From JAJISK01 sp046759865 (GTDB lineage Archaea > Thermoplasmatota > Thermoplasmata > RBG-16-68-12 > JAJISG01), in assembly GCA_046759865.1 (NCBI GenBank), contig JBHIDB010000031.1, positions 1 through 12,169 of the forward strand: a DNA stretch of 12,169 nucleotides. Direction: 5' to 3'. This document shows, in pieces, positions 6,255 through 12,169 of the stretch. The translations under genes were made by a program, and so were the position numbers. Under the pieces are notes generated by a model. That model was not told where the DNA came from, searched no databases, and worked only from the letters and a program-made list of their open reading frames with translations. Position 1 is the first letter of the stretch. Every line of letters starts with the position of its first letter.

Positions 6255-8606
6255 CTACGTTCCCTGAATGAGGCGCCACACCTTCTCGGGAGTGGCTGGC
6301 ATGTCTACGTGGAGCACCCCATAGGGCTCCAGGGCGTCCACGATGGCGTTGATGACGGCCTGGGACGAGGCGATGGTCCCCGTCTCGCCGACGCCCTTCG
6401 CCCCCACGGGGTTGTGTGGGGAAGGCGTGACCGTGTAGTCCGTCTCGATCGTGGGGCTCTCCAATGCTGTGGGCACCAGGTATTCCGTGAAGCTGCCGGT
6501 AAGCAGGTTCCCTTCTTCGTCGTAGCGGGCCTCCTCCCAGAGGGCCTGGGCGACGCCCTGGAGGACGCCCCCGTGGACCTGGCCCTCCACGATCTGGGGG
6601 TTGATGATCGTCCCGACGTCATCCACGGCCACGTATCGTAGGATCTCCACCTCGCCAGTCTCCGGGTCCACCTCAACCGTGCAGATGTGAGCACCAAACG
6701 GAAAGACGAAGTTCGTGGGATCGTAGAAAGTGGTGGCCTCCAGAATAGGCTCCACCCCTTCCGGCAGACTCTGAGCCATGTACGCCGCGAAGGCAATCTC
6801 CTGGATGGTCTTGGCCTTGTCCGGGGCTCCCTTCACGAAGAACTTCCCTCCCTCGAACGCCAAGTCTTCGGCCCGCGCCTCCAATAGGTGGGCCGCGATC
6901 TTCTTCGCCTTCGCCACCACCTTGCGTGCCGAGAGGGCGACCGACCCGCCCTCCACCGGGTTCGTGCGGCTGCCGTAGGTCCCCATGCCCATGGGGGTCA
7001 TGTCGGTGTCCCCATGGATGATCTCGACGTCCTCCACGGGCACCCCGAGCTCGTCGGCGGCAATCTGGGCGAAGGTCGTCTCCTCCCCCTGCCCGTGAGG
7101 ATGCGCTCCCGTGAACACGGAGACCTTGCCGGTGGGAAGCATCCGACAGACGGAGCTGCCCCAAAGGCCACCTTGGAAACCAGTTGCGGTGGCGACGGGA
7201 GAGGGAGCCAGGCCGCACAACTCCAGGTAGGTGGAGAAACCGATTCCAAGAAGACGGCCCTCCTCCCGCGCCTTCGCCTGCTCCTGTCGGAACGCCGTGT
7301 AGTCCAACATCTCCAGGGCCTTCGTCAGGGTCCCGGAATAATTCCCGCTGTCGTAAGCCAAGCCCGAGGGAACCTGGTACGGGAAGGCATCCGGGGAAAT
7401 GAAGTTCTTCTGGCGGATCTCCACGGCGTCCATACCCAGTTTCCGGGCCAGGATGTCTACCATCCGCTCCAACGCGAACATGACCTCGGGCCGGCCCGCG
7501 CCCCGGTAGGCATCCGTGGGGGTGGTGTTCGTAAAGACGCCGACGACCTCGGCCAGGGTCGCCTTCATCGCGTAAGCACCGCTAAGAAGGAACCCGAAGA
7601 GAATCGTCGGAACCCCCGGCGCGGCGGTGGACAGATAGGCACCCATGTTTGCTAGGGCCTTGATTTTGAGGCCCAGGATTGTGCCGTCTTTCTTTGCGGC
7701 CAACTGGACGTACTGGACTTGGTCCCGACCGTGAGTCGTCGCTTGGTAGTTCTCCGTCCGACTCTCCACCCACTTGACGGGGCAGCCCAGCCTGATGGCG
7801 AGATGAGATACGATGGCTTCCCAGGGGTAGACCGGGATCTTGCTCCCAAAGGCGCCCCCCACGTCCGGGGCGATGACTCGAATCTTGTTCTCCGGAATCC
7901 CGAGGACGAACGCGGAAAGTACGAGACGATGAATATGGGGATTCTGCGAGGTTACCCAAAGCGTGAGCTTCTCCTCCCCTTCATCCCACTGGGCCAAGGC
8001 GGCCCGAGGCTCCATGGCGGAGGGCTGGAGCCTCTGGTTGACGAACCGTTGCTCCAGCACGATGTCGGCCTCCTCGAAGGCCGCGTCCACGTCCCCGCCC
8101 GGCAGGACCCATTTGAAGGCCTGGTTGCCGGGCGCCTCCTCGTGGAGCTGGGGCGCTCCCTCCTTGAGGGCCTCCTCCTGGTCCACCACTACCGGAAGGG
8201 GTTCGTAGTCAACGTCAATGAGCTCCATGGCGTCGGCACCGATTGCGGGATCTTCCGCCACCACGACGGCCACGGCTTCTCCTTGGTAGCGGACCCGCTC
8301 CGTGGCCACGGCCTGGTAAGGTGGTGTCTTCAAGTCCGAATCGGGAATCACCCAAGCCGTGGGGGTGGAACCGATGTCGTCCTTCAGGTCCGCCCCCGTG
8401 AAGACCTCCACCACCCCCGGCAGCTTCTTAGCCGCGTTGACATCGACCTTCTTGATCTTGGCGTGGGCGTAGGGGCTTCGCAGGAAGACGGCGTGGAGCA
8501 TGCCGGGCAGGGCCAGGTCGGCCACATAGGTGCCCGTTCCGGTGACAAACCGAGCATCCTCCTTCCGCTGGACGGGCGCTCCCACGTACTTTTCAGCTGC
8601 TGCCAT
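6255..8606 (-). CDS. coxL: Form II CoxL-like Mo hydroxylase large (molybdopterin) subunit
   Basis: This is the catalytic Mo-cofactor subunit of a xanthine-oxidase-family hydroxylase. At 783 aa it is close to the usual 780-810. Visible features are the N-terminal domain (GAPVQRKEDARFVTGTGTYV), QPSAMEPRA (residues 194-202), DVGGAFGSK (248-256), GQGEETTFAQ (505-514), AVDDVGTIINP (660-670) and GVGETG (738-743) with the presumed catalytic base Glu741. The active-site loop is AYRGAGR (366-372). True (form I) CO dehydrogenases have AYxCSFR, whose Cys holds the Cu of the Mo-Cu site. Here that position is Gly, so CO oxidation is unlikely and the substrate is unknown. The start at ATG 8606 has GGAGGG 8 nt upstream, inside the end of coxS. 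Only 4 bp separate it from coxS. Electrons would pass from Mo through the CoxS clusters to the FAD of CoxM. Confidence 0.93.
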   Translation of the reverse strand: MAAAEKYVGAPVQRKEDARFVTGTGTYVADLALPGMLHAVFLRSPYAHAKIKKVDVNAAKKLPGVVEVFTGADLKDDIGSTPTAWVIPDSDLKTPPYQAVATERVRYQGEAVAVVVAEDPAIGADAMELIDVDYEPLPVVVDQEEALKEGAPQLHEEAPGNQAFKWVLPGGDVDAAFEEADIVLEQRFVNQRLQPSAMEPRAALAQWDEGEEKLTLWVTSQNPHIHRLVLSAFVLGIPENKIRVIAPDVGGAFGSKIPVYPWEAIVSHLAIRLGCPVKWVESRTENYQATTHGRDQVQYVQLAAKKDGTILGLKIKALANMGAYLSTAAPGVPTILFGFLLSGAYAMKATLAEVVGVFTNTTPTDAYRGAGRPEVMFALERMVDILARKLGMDAVEIRQKNFISPDAFPYQVPSGLAYDSGNYSGTLTKALEMLDYTAFRQEQAKAREEGRLLGIGFSTYLELCGLAPSPVATATGFQGGLWGSSVCRMLPTGKVSVFTGAHPHGQGEETTFAQIAADELGVPVEDVEIIHGDTDMTPMGMGTYGSRTNPVEGGSVALSARKVVAKAKKIAAHLLEARAEDLAFEGGKFFVKGAPDKAKTIQEIAFAAYMAQSLPEGVEPILEATTFYDPTNFVFPFGAHICTVEVDPETGEVEILRYVAVDDVGTIINPQIVEGQVHGGVLQGVAQALWEEARYDEEGNLLTGSFTEYLVPTALESPTIETDYTVTPSPHNPVGAKGVGETGTIASSQAVINAIVDALEPYGVLHVDMPATPEKVWRLIQGT

Positions 8607-8610
8607 TGCC

Positions 8611-9096
8611 TTATCCCTCCTTCATTGCCGCCGTCGCCAGGACGGCCTTGACCACGTTCACGTATCCAGTACATCGACACATATTGCCCGATATCCCCTC
8701 GCGAACCTGCACTTCCGTAGGCTTGGGAGTTCGCTCCAAGAGTTCGTAAGACGTCATGATCAGCCCCGGCGTGCAAAAGCCGCATTGCAACCCGTGGTTC
8801 TCTGAGAAAGACCTCTGAAGGGGATGGAGCTCCCCATCCGAGGCCAACCCCTCGACGGTCAGCACGTCGGCCCCGTCGGCCTGGACGGCGAACATGGAGC
8901 AGGACTTGATCGCCCGACCGTTTACGATCACGGTGCACGCTCCGCAGTGGCTCGTGTCGCAGCCGACGTGGGTGCCCGTGAGACGCAGGCGATCGCGCAG
9001 GAAGTCAACCAGAAGGACGCGGGCCTCGACGTCCTCCTCGTAGGGTTTGTCATTTACGGTCAGCGCAACGTGATGCAGCTTCGGTTCTCCCTCCAT
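8611..9096 (-). CDS. coxS: CoxS-like [2Fe-2S] small subunit of the Mo hydroxylase
   Basis: This is the electron-transfer subunit carrying two [2Fe-2S] clusters between the Mo site and FAD. Counting from the ATG at 9096 (161 aa), the plant-ferredoxin cluster is ligated by C46, C51, C54 and C66 (GCDTSHCGAC and later KSC). The second, all-helical domain supplies C105 and C108 (QCGFC) and C140 and C142 (CRC). All eight ligands are present. I prefer ATG 9096 to the TTG at 9099 because GGGAGGGAG ends 5 nt before the ATG. It lies between coxM (43-bp gap) and coxL (4-bp gap) in the M-S-L order known from Oligotropha. There is no twin-arginine signal, so the enzyme should be cytoplasmic. Confidence 0.95.
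   Translation of the reverse strand: MEGEPKLHHVALTVNDKPYEEDVEARVLLVDFLRDRLRLTGTHVGCDTSHCGACTVIVNGRAIKSCSMFAVQADGADVLTVEGLASDGELHPLQRSFSENHGLQCGFCTPGLIMTSYELLERTPKPTEVQVREGISGNMCRCTGYVNVVKAVLATAAMKEG
8615..8620 (-). promoter_or_regulatory. Ribosome-binding site of coxL within coxS
   Basis: GGAGGG on the minus strand lies 8 nt before the coxL ATG at 8606 and within the last sense codons of coxS. It supports the coxL start and tight translational linkage of the two genes. Confidence 0.65.
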
Positions 9097-9101
9097 CAAT
9101 T

Positions 9102-9110
9102 CTCCCTCCC
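9102..9110 (-). promoter_or_regulatory. Ribosome-binding site of coxS (decides start)
   Basis: GGGAGGGAG on the minus strand ends 5 nt before ATG 9096. From the in-frame TTG at 9099 it is only 2 nt away, so the ATG is the better start. Confidence 0.65.
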
Positions 9111-9139
9111 AGTCCAGTCATTAGACTCTTCGCTCATGC

Positions 9140-10015
9140 TCACGAACCTCCTCCCGCCCTTTCCAGGGCGGTCTTTAACGCACGCCGGGCAAAGACCTCC
9201 ACCATGGCCCGCTTGTATTCTGCGGACCCACGGAGGTCCTCTGTGGGCTCGGCCGCCTGGGCCGCCAGGCTGGCCGCCTCGGCCACCGCCGCCTGATCCG
9301 CCGGACTGCCCCGCAGGCGCTCTTCCCCCTGCTGGGCGCGGAGAGGCGTTGCTCCCACCGCAGTCAGGGCAAGACCTGCCTGGCTCACGGTCCCATTCCC
9401 ATCGAGCCGCAACTGCGCGGCGACCCCAACGGTGGCGAAGTCCCCCGCTTTCCTCTTGAGCTTCTTGTAGCTTCCGCCGGAACCGTTCCCGACAGAGGGA
9501 ACCCGAATCTCCGTGAGGACCTCACCGGGTTCCAAGGCGGTGGTGAAGGCGTCCACGAAGAAGTCATCCATCGAGATGGTCCGAACTCCCTTCGCAGACG
9601 TGGCTGAGACCTCGCTCTCAAACGCCAAGAAGGCCGCTCCCCAGTCGGAGGCGGGGTCGGCATGGGCCAAGGACCCGGCGGGGGTTCCTAGGTTGCGGAC
9701 CTGGAGGTCGCCGATGGTCCCCGCTGCGTCGGCAAGGAGGGGGTAACGACCTCGGATGATCTCCGAGTTCTCCAAGTCCCGATGGCGTGCCAGGGCCCCG
9801 ATGCGGAGGGCACCATCCTCCTCCTTCACGTATCCCAGGTCTTCGATTCGATTGAGATCAACGAGAACCCCGAGCGGCTCGCCTATCCGAAGCTTCATCA
9901 GGGGGACAAGGCTCTGCCCCCCCGCCAGGACCCTCGCTTCGTCACCATGGCGGTCCAAAAGCTCGACAGCCTCGCTGAGCGAGGTGGGCGCATAGTAGTC
10001 AAACCTTGCTGGCAT
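9140..10015 (-). CDS. coxM: CoxM-like FAD subunit of the Mo hydroxylase
   Basis: This is the FAD-binding subunit that passes electrons from the CoxS clusters to an external acceptor. From ATG 10015 it has 291 aa, beginning MPARFDYYAP, the usual CoxM N-terminus. FAD contacts are AGGQSLVP (residues 31-38) and TIGDLQVRNLGTPAGSLAHA (100-119), followed by DPASD. KRKAGDFATVGVAA (187-200) is also typical. The second loop usually reads NxGTIGGS; here it is NLGTPAGS, with one Gly lost. There are no cysteines at all, so the extra [4Fe-4S] loop of 4-hydroxybenzoyl-CoA reductase HcrB is absent. An in-frame ATG at 10045 would add 10 residues (MASGSGGRSL). I reject it because AAGGAG sits 4 nt before 10015 and the likely TATA box at 10057-10064 would place transcription initiation downstream of 10045. 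It is the first gene of coxMSL. Confidence 0.92.
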   Translation of the reverse strand: MPARFDYYAPTSLSEAVELLDRHGDEARVLAGGQSLVPLMKLRIGEPLGVLVDLNRIEDLGYVKEEDGALRIGALARHRDLENSEIIRGRYPLLADAAGTIGDLQVRNLGTPAGSLAHADPASDWGAAFLAFESEVSATSAKGVRTISMDDFFVDAFTTALEPGEVLTEIRVPSVGNGSGGSYKKLKRKAGDFATVGVAAQLRLDGNGTVSQAGLALTAVGATPLRAQQGEERLRGSPADQAAVAEAASLAAQAAEPTEDLRGSAEYKRAMVEVFARRALKTALERAGGGS

Positions 10016-10056
10016 CAAGCTCCTTCCCCCAGAGCCAGACGCCATCTGGTCTCGGG

Positions 10057-10064
10057 CTAAAAAC
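10057..10064 (-). promoter_or_regulatory. TATA-like box for coxMSL
   Basis: The minus strand reads GTTTTTAG. Transcription about 26 nt downstream would begin near 10034, giving a leader of about 19 nt that carries the AAGGAG ribosome-binding site (10020-10025) before ATG 10015. It is the only AT-rich spot near the gene start, but it is a weak TATA match. Confidence 0.35.
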
Positions 10065-10202
10065 CTTTGTGGAGGGGGTATGACCCTTCTTTGCTCCAGG
10101 TTACCGCTGAGGTCCCCTTACGATGCTCGCTCAGGACGATGCCCTCACTCCCAACCCCGCATCCTCCAGTTGCCGGTTCTCCTCCACCCCCTCCCCCTGC
10201 AA

Positions 10203-10217
10203 GGACACGAAGTGTCC
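10203..10217. repeat. Perfect inverted repeat GGACAC-GAA-GTGTCC
   Basis: Two perfect 6-bp arms flank a 3-nt spacer in the 200-bp gap between the benzoate-CoA ligase stop (10250) and coxM. It lies 33 bp past the ligase stop and about 170 bp before the predicted coxMSL transcription start. No T-run follows, so a terminator is not well supported. It could be an operator or a small mRNA 3' hairpin. The rest of the gap (10065-10249) is GC-rich and shows no gene. Confidence 0.45.
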
Positions 10218-10249
10218 ATCGCCTCGGGAACGATCACAGCCGAATTGTC

Positions 10250-11809
10250 TCAGTCTGTCCGGCGGAGGCGGAATCGCTGGATCTTGCCGGTGGCGGTCTT
10301 GGGCAGCTCGGAGACAAACTCGATCCAGCGGGGGTACTTGTATGCAGCAATCTTGTCCTTGACGAAGTCCATGAGCTCGGCCTCCAGCGCGGGAGACCCG
10401 GAGGCCCGATCCTTGAGCACCACGTAGGCCTTGGGCTTCACGAGCCTTTCGTTGTCCTCCCTGCCCACGACGGCGCTTTCCAGGACGGCGGGATGTTCGA
10501 TGAGCGTATTCTCCACCTCCACCGGCGAGACCCAGATGCCACCCACCTTGAGCAGGTCGTCCGAGCGGCCGCAGTACCAGTAGTAGCCATCCGCGTCCTG
10601 GTAGTACTTGTCCCCCGTCACGATCCAGGAACCGAAAAGCGTCTTCTTGGTCTCCTCGTGCTTGTTCCAATAGCACGCCATGGTGGAATCGCCCTCGACG
10701 CGGAGGTTGCCTATCTCCCCCTGAGGAACCGGCCGACCGTCGTCGTCTACGATGACCGCCTCGTATCCCGGTACGGGTTGGCCGGAAGATCCGGGACGAA
10801 CCTGCCCCGGCCGGTTCGAGAGAAAGATGTGGAGCACTTCGGTGGTCCCGATGCCGTCCAAGATCTCGACATGGAAGCGGTCGGCCCAGCGTCGGTAGAG
10901 ATCGGCCGGCAGTGCCTCCCCTGCCGAGACGCAGATGCGGAGAGAAGAGAGGTCAAATCGCTCCTCTGTGCCCTCCACCTGAAGCATGGCCGCGAAGAGG
11001 GCGGGGACGCCGAAGAAGATCGTGGGTTGGAAACGGTCAATGACCTCGAACATCGCCTCGGGCAGAGGCCGGTGGGGGAAGAGCACTGCCTGGGCGCCGA
11101 CGCGCATGGGGAAGTACATGTTGTTCCCCAGCCCGTAGGCGAAGAACAGCTTCGCCGCGGAGAAGGTTCGATCCTGGTCCGTGATGCCCAACACCTGAAG
11201 CGCGTAGGTGTCGGAGCAGACGAGCATATCGTGCTGGAGGTGAACGGCTCCCTTGGGGAACCCGGTAGAGCCCGAGGAGTAGAGCCAGAAGGCCACGTCG
11301 TCTCTTGTGCTGCTCGTCGCGTCCAGTCTGGGTGATGCCTCCTTCACCCATCTGTCGAAGGGGATCTGGTCTCCCTCGGCGAAGCCGACCACAACGACTC
11401 GCTTCAGATGCCGAGCCCGAGGGAGGATCGGACCTGCTTCTCGCAGGAGGGGTTCGGAGATGAGGGCCACCCGCGCGCGGCTGTCGTTGAGGAAGTAGAG
11501 ATAGTCCTGGGCGCGCATCATGGTGTTCACGGGGACGGGAACGGCCCCGATCTTGACGGCGCCGAAGAAGGAGGCCACGAACTCAGGTCCGTCCAGCTGA
11601 AGCAATAGCACCCGCTGTTCCGTCTCTACGCCAAGATTGAGGAGCGCGTTGCCAACGCGGTTGACCGATTCCTGGAGCTGCGCGTAGGTGACGGTTCGAT
11701 CCTCGCAGAGGAAGGCGACCCTCTCGCCACGCCCCTCGGATACATTTCGGTCGACGAAGAACTCGGCGACGTTGAGGCGATCGGGGATCTCGATGTGTGA
11801 GCCCGTCAT
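10250..11809 (-). CDS. Benzoate-CoA ligase-family (aromatic acid) CoA ligase
   Basis: This ANL-superfamily enzyme forms an acyl-AMP and then an acyl-CoA. The 519-aa length and internal sequence fit the benzoate-CoA ligase (BclA/BadA-like) family. Motifs are the ATP P-loop YSSGSTGFPKG (residues 177-187), SAAKLFFAYGLGNNMYFP (217-234, characteristic of this family), A5 DGIGTTEVLH (318-327), A7 TGD (398-400), A8 GRSDDLLKVGGIWVSPVEVE (414-433) and A10 PKTATGKIQRF (503-513) with catalytic Lys509. The start at ATG 11809 is preceded by GGGAGGGGTGG, a good ribosome-binding site. There is no signal peptide, so it is cytoplasmic. It is on the same strand as coxMSL, 234 bp upstream of coxM, and 94 bp downstream of a second ligase. 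Benzoate, hydroxybenzoates or similar ring acids are likely substrates by family. Exact specificity cannot be read from the sequence, and archaeal members may differ. Confidence 0.9.
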   Translation of the reverse strand: MTGSHIEIPDRLNVAEFFVDRNVSEGRGERVAFLCEDRTVTYAQLQESVNRVGNALLNLGVETEQRVLLLQLDGPEFVASFFGAVKIGAVPVPVNTMMRAQDYLYFLNDSRARVALISEPLLREAGPILPRARHLKRVVVVGFAEGDQIPFDRWVKEASPRLDATSSTRDDVAFWLYSSGSTGFPKGAVHLQHDMLVCSDTYALQVLGITDQDRTFSAAKLFFAYGLGNNMYFPMRVGAQAVLFPHRPLPEAMFEVIDRFQPTIFFGVPALFAAMLQVEGTEERFDLSSLRICVSAGEALPADLYRRWADRFHVEILDGIGTTEVLHIFLSNRPGQVRPGSSGQPVPGYEAVIVDDDGRPVPQGEIGNLRVEGDSTMACYWNKHEETKKTLFGSWIVTGDKYYQDADGYYWYCGRSDDLLKVGGIWVSPVEVENTLIEHPAVLESAVVGREDNERLVKPKAYVVLKDRASGSPALEAELMDFVKDKIAAYKYPRWIEFVSELPKTATGKIQRFRLRRTD

Positions 11810-11903
11810 GGTCCCACCCCTCCCGGCCGCCGTTCAGGCACCCCGACATGACCGACCGTACCCTCGGACCGTCGACAGGTGTGCCTAGGCCATTCGCGCG
11901 GCA

Positions 11904-12169
11904 TTATGGATTCTGACCGCCCTCGGCCTCCCCCCACTTCCAGTCCTTGTACTCCTCCCTCAGCTGCGACTTCAGGAACTTGCCCACGGAGGTCTTGGGG
12001 ATTTCCTCCCGAATCACGATTGCATCGGGTAGCCACCACTTGGGGAAGTCGGGCGCGAGGAACTCGCGGAGCTCTTCGGCATCGGCTCTCTTGCCCTCTC
12101 TGAGGACGACCGCCGCCAGGGGTCTCTCTCCCCACTTGGGGTGCGGGATCGCGACCACGGCGGCCTCGC
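11904..12169 (-). CDS. Acyl-CoA ligase, C-terminal fragment cut by window edge
   Basis: Only the last 88 or so codons are inside the window, and the frame is open at the right edge. The visible part is the mobile C-terminal domain of an ANL acyl-CoA ligase. It opens EAAVVAIPHPKWGERPLAAV, has FPKWWLPDAIV in the middle, and carries the A10 motif PKTSVGKFLK with its catalytic lysine. The KWGERP and KWWLPD wording is typical of medium/long-chain fatty-acid and methylmercaptopropionate-type CoA ligases, and differs clearly from the neighbouring benzoate-type enzyme. This is therefore not a recent tandem copy. It ends 94 bp before the next ligase on the same strand. The gap shows no clear terminator, so an operon of two ligases is possible. 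Substrate is unknown. Confidence 0.88.
   Translation of the reverse strand, partial: EAAVVAIPHPKWGERPLAAVVLREGKRADAEELREFLAPDFPKWWLPDAIVIREEIPKTSVGKFLKSQLREEYKDWKWGEAEGGQNP

Noticed and set aside
7719..8651. 310-codon plus-strand frame opposite coxL/coxS
   Set aside because: The minus-strand frame encodes unmistakable CoxL and CoxS motifs. The antisense translation has no family features.
6255..10015. Calling the enzyme a true aerobic CO dehydrogenase
   Set aside because: The Cu-binding Cys loop of form I enzymes is absent; AYRGAGR marks form II.
9140..10015. Calling the enzyme a 4-hydroxybenzoyl-CoA reductase because of the ligase neighbour
   Set aside because: That enzyme's FAD subunit carries an extra cysteine-ligated [4Fe-4S] insertion. 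This subunit has no cysteines.
10016..10045. Ten-residue N-terminal extension of coxM from ATG 10045
   Set aside because: The sequence MASGSGGRSL is not family-like, and both the ribosome-binding site and the predicted transcription start favour ATG 10015.
10067..11335. 422-codon plus-strand frame opposite the benzoate-CoA ligase
   Set aside because: It is antisense to a gene with every ANL core motif. Its product is His/Val/Gly-rich and shows no domain.
11883..11890. Palindrome GCCTAGGC between the two ligase genes
   Set aside because: An eight-base palindrome with no spacer, repeat partner or T-run is too likely by chance in GC-rich DNA.
1..12169. CRISPR arrays, insertion sequences, tRNA or rRNA genes, att sites
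   Set aside because: I saw no regularly spaced long repeats, transposase frames, terminal inverted repeats or RNA-gene signatures on either strand.

Overview
The window (about 12.2 kb, GC-rich) reads as a molybdenum-hydroxylase locus of a high-GC archaeon. The archaeal reading rests on the promoters. Three of the first genes in transcription units have an AT-rich TATA-like box about 25-27 nt before the start codon, which is the geometry of leaderless archaeal transcripts. Internal genes have GGAGG-type ribosome-binding sites. A Thermoplasmatota-like or Thermoproteota-like host is possible, but I cannot place it from sequence reading alone.

Layout, left to right. A 5'-truncated XdhC/CoxF-type maturation protein (+) runs to 638. 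A 0.5-kb stretch follows with a possible 76-aa hypothetical gene (-), a strong TATA box and a 21-bp-period tandem repeat. Next are moaB (-) and a MOT1-type molybdate permease (-), which is divergent from moaA (+). After moaA come the overlapping pair coxD (MoxR AAA+ ATPase) and coxE (VWA protein), both (+). Four bases beyond the coxE stop, on the opposite strand, lies the three-subunit Mo hydroxylase operon, transcribed coxM-coxS-coxL (FAD, 2x[2Fe-2S] and Mo subunits). Last are a complete benzoate-CoA ligase-family enzyme (-) and the C-terminal end of a second acyl-CoA ligase (-) cut by the window edge.

How it fits together. The permease would import molybdate. MoaA and MoaB catalyse the first and a late step of molybdopterin cofactor synthesis. 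XdhC, CoxD and CoxE would mature and insert the cofactor into the CoxMSL-type enzyme. The large subunit carries the form II active-site loop AYRGAGR, not the Cys-containing loop of true CO dehydrogenase, so the substrate is probably not CO. The adjacent aromatic-acid CoA ligase suggests an aromatic or other carboxylic substrate, but this is inference. MoaC, MoaD/E, MoeA and a nucleotidyltransferase are not in the window.
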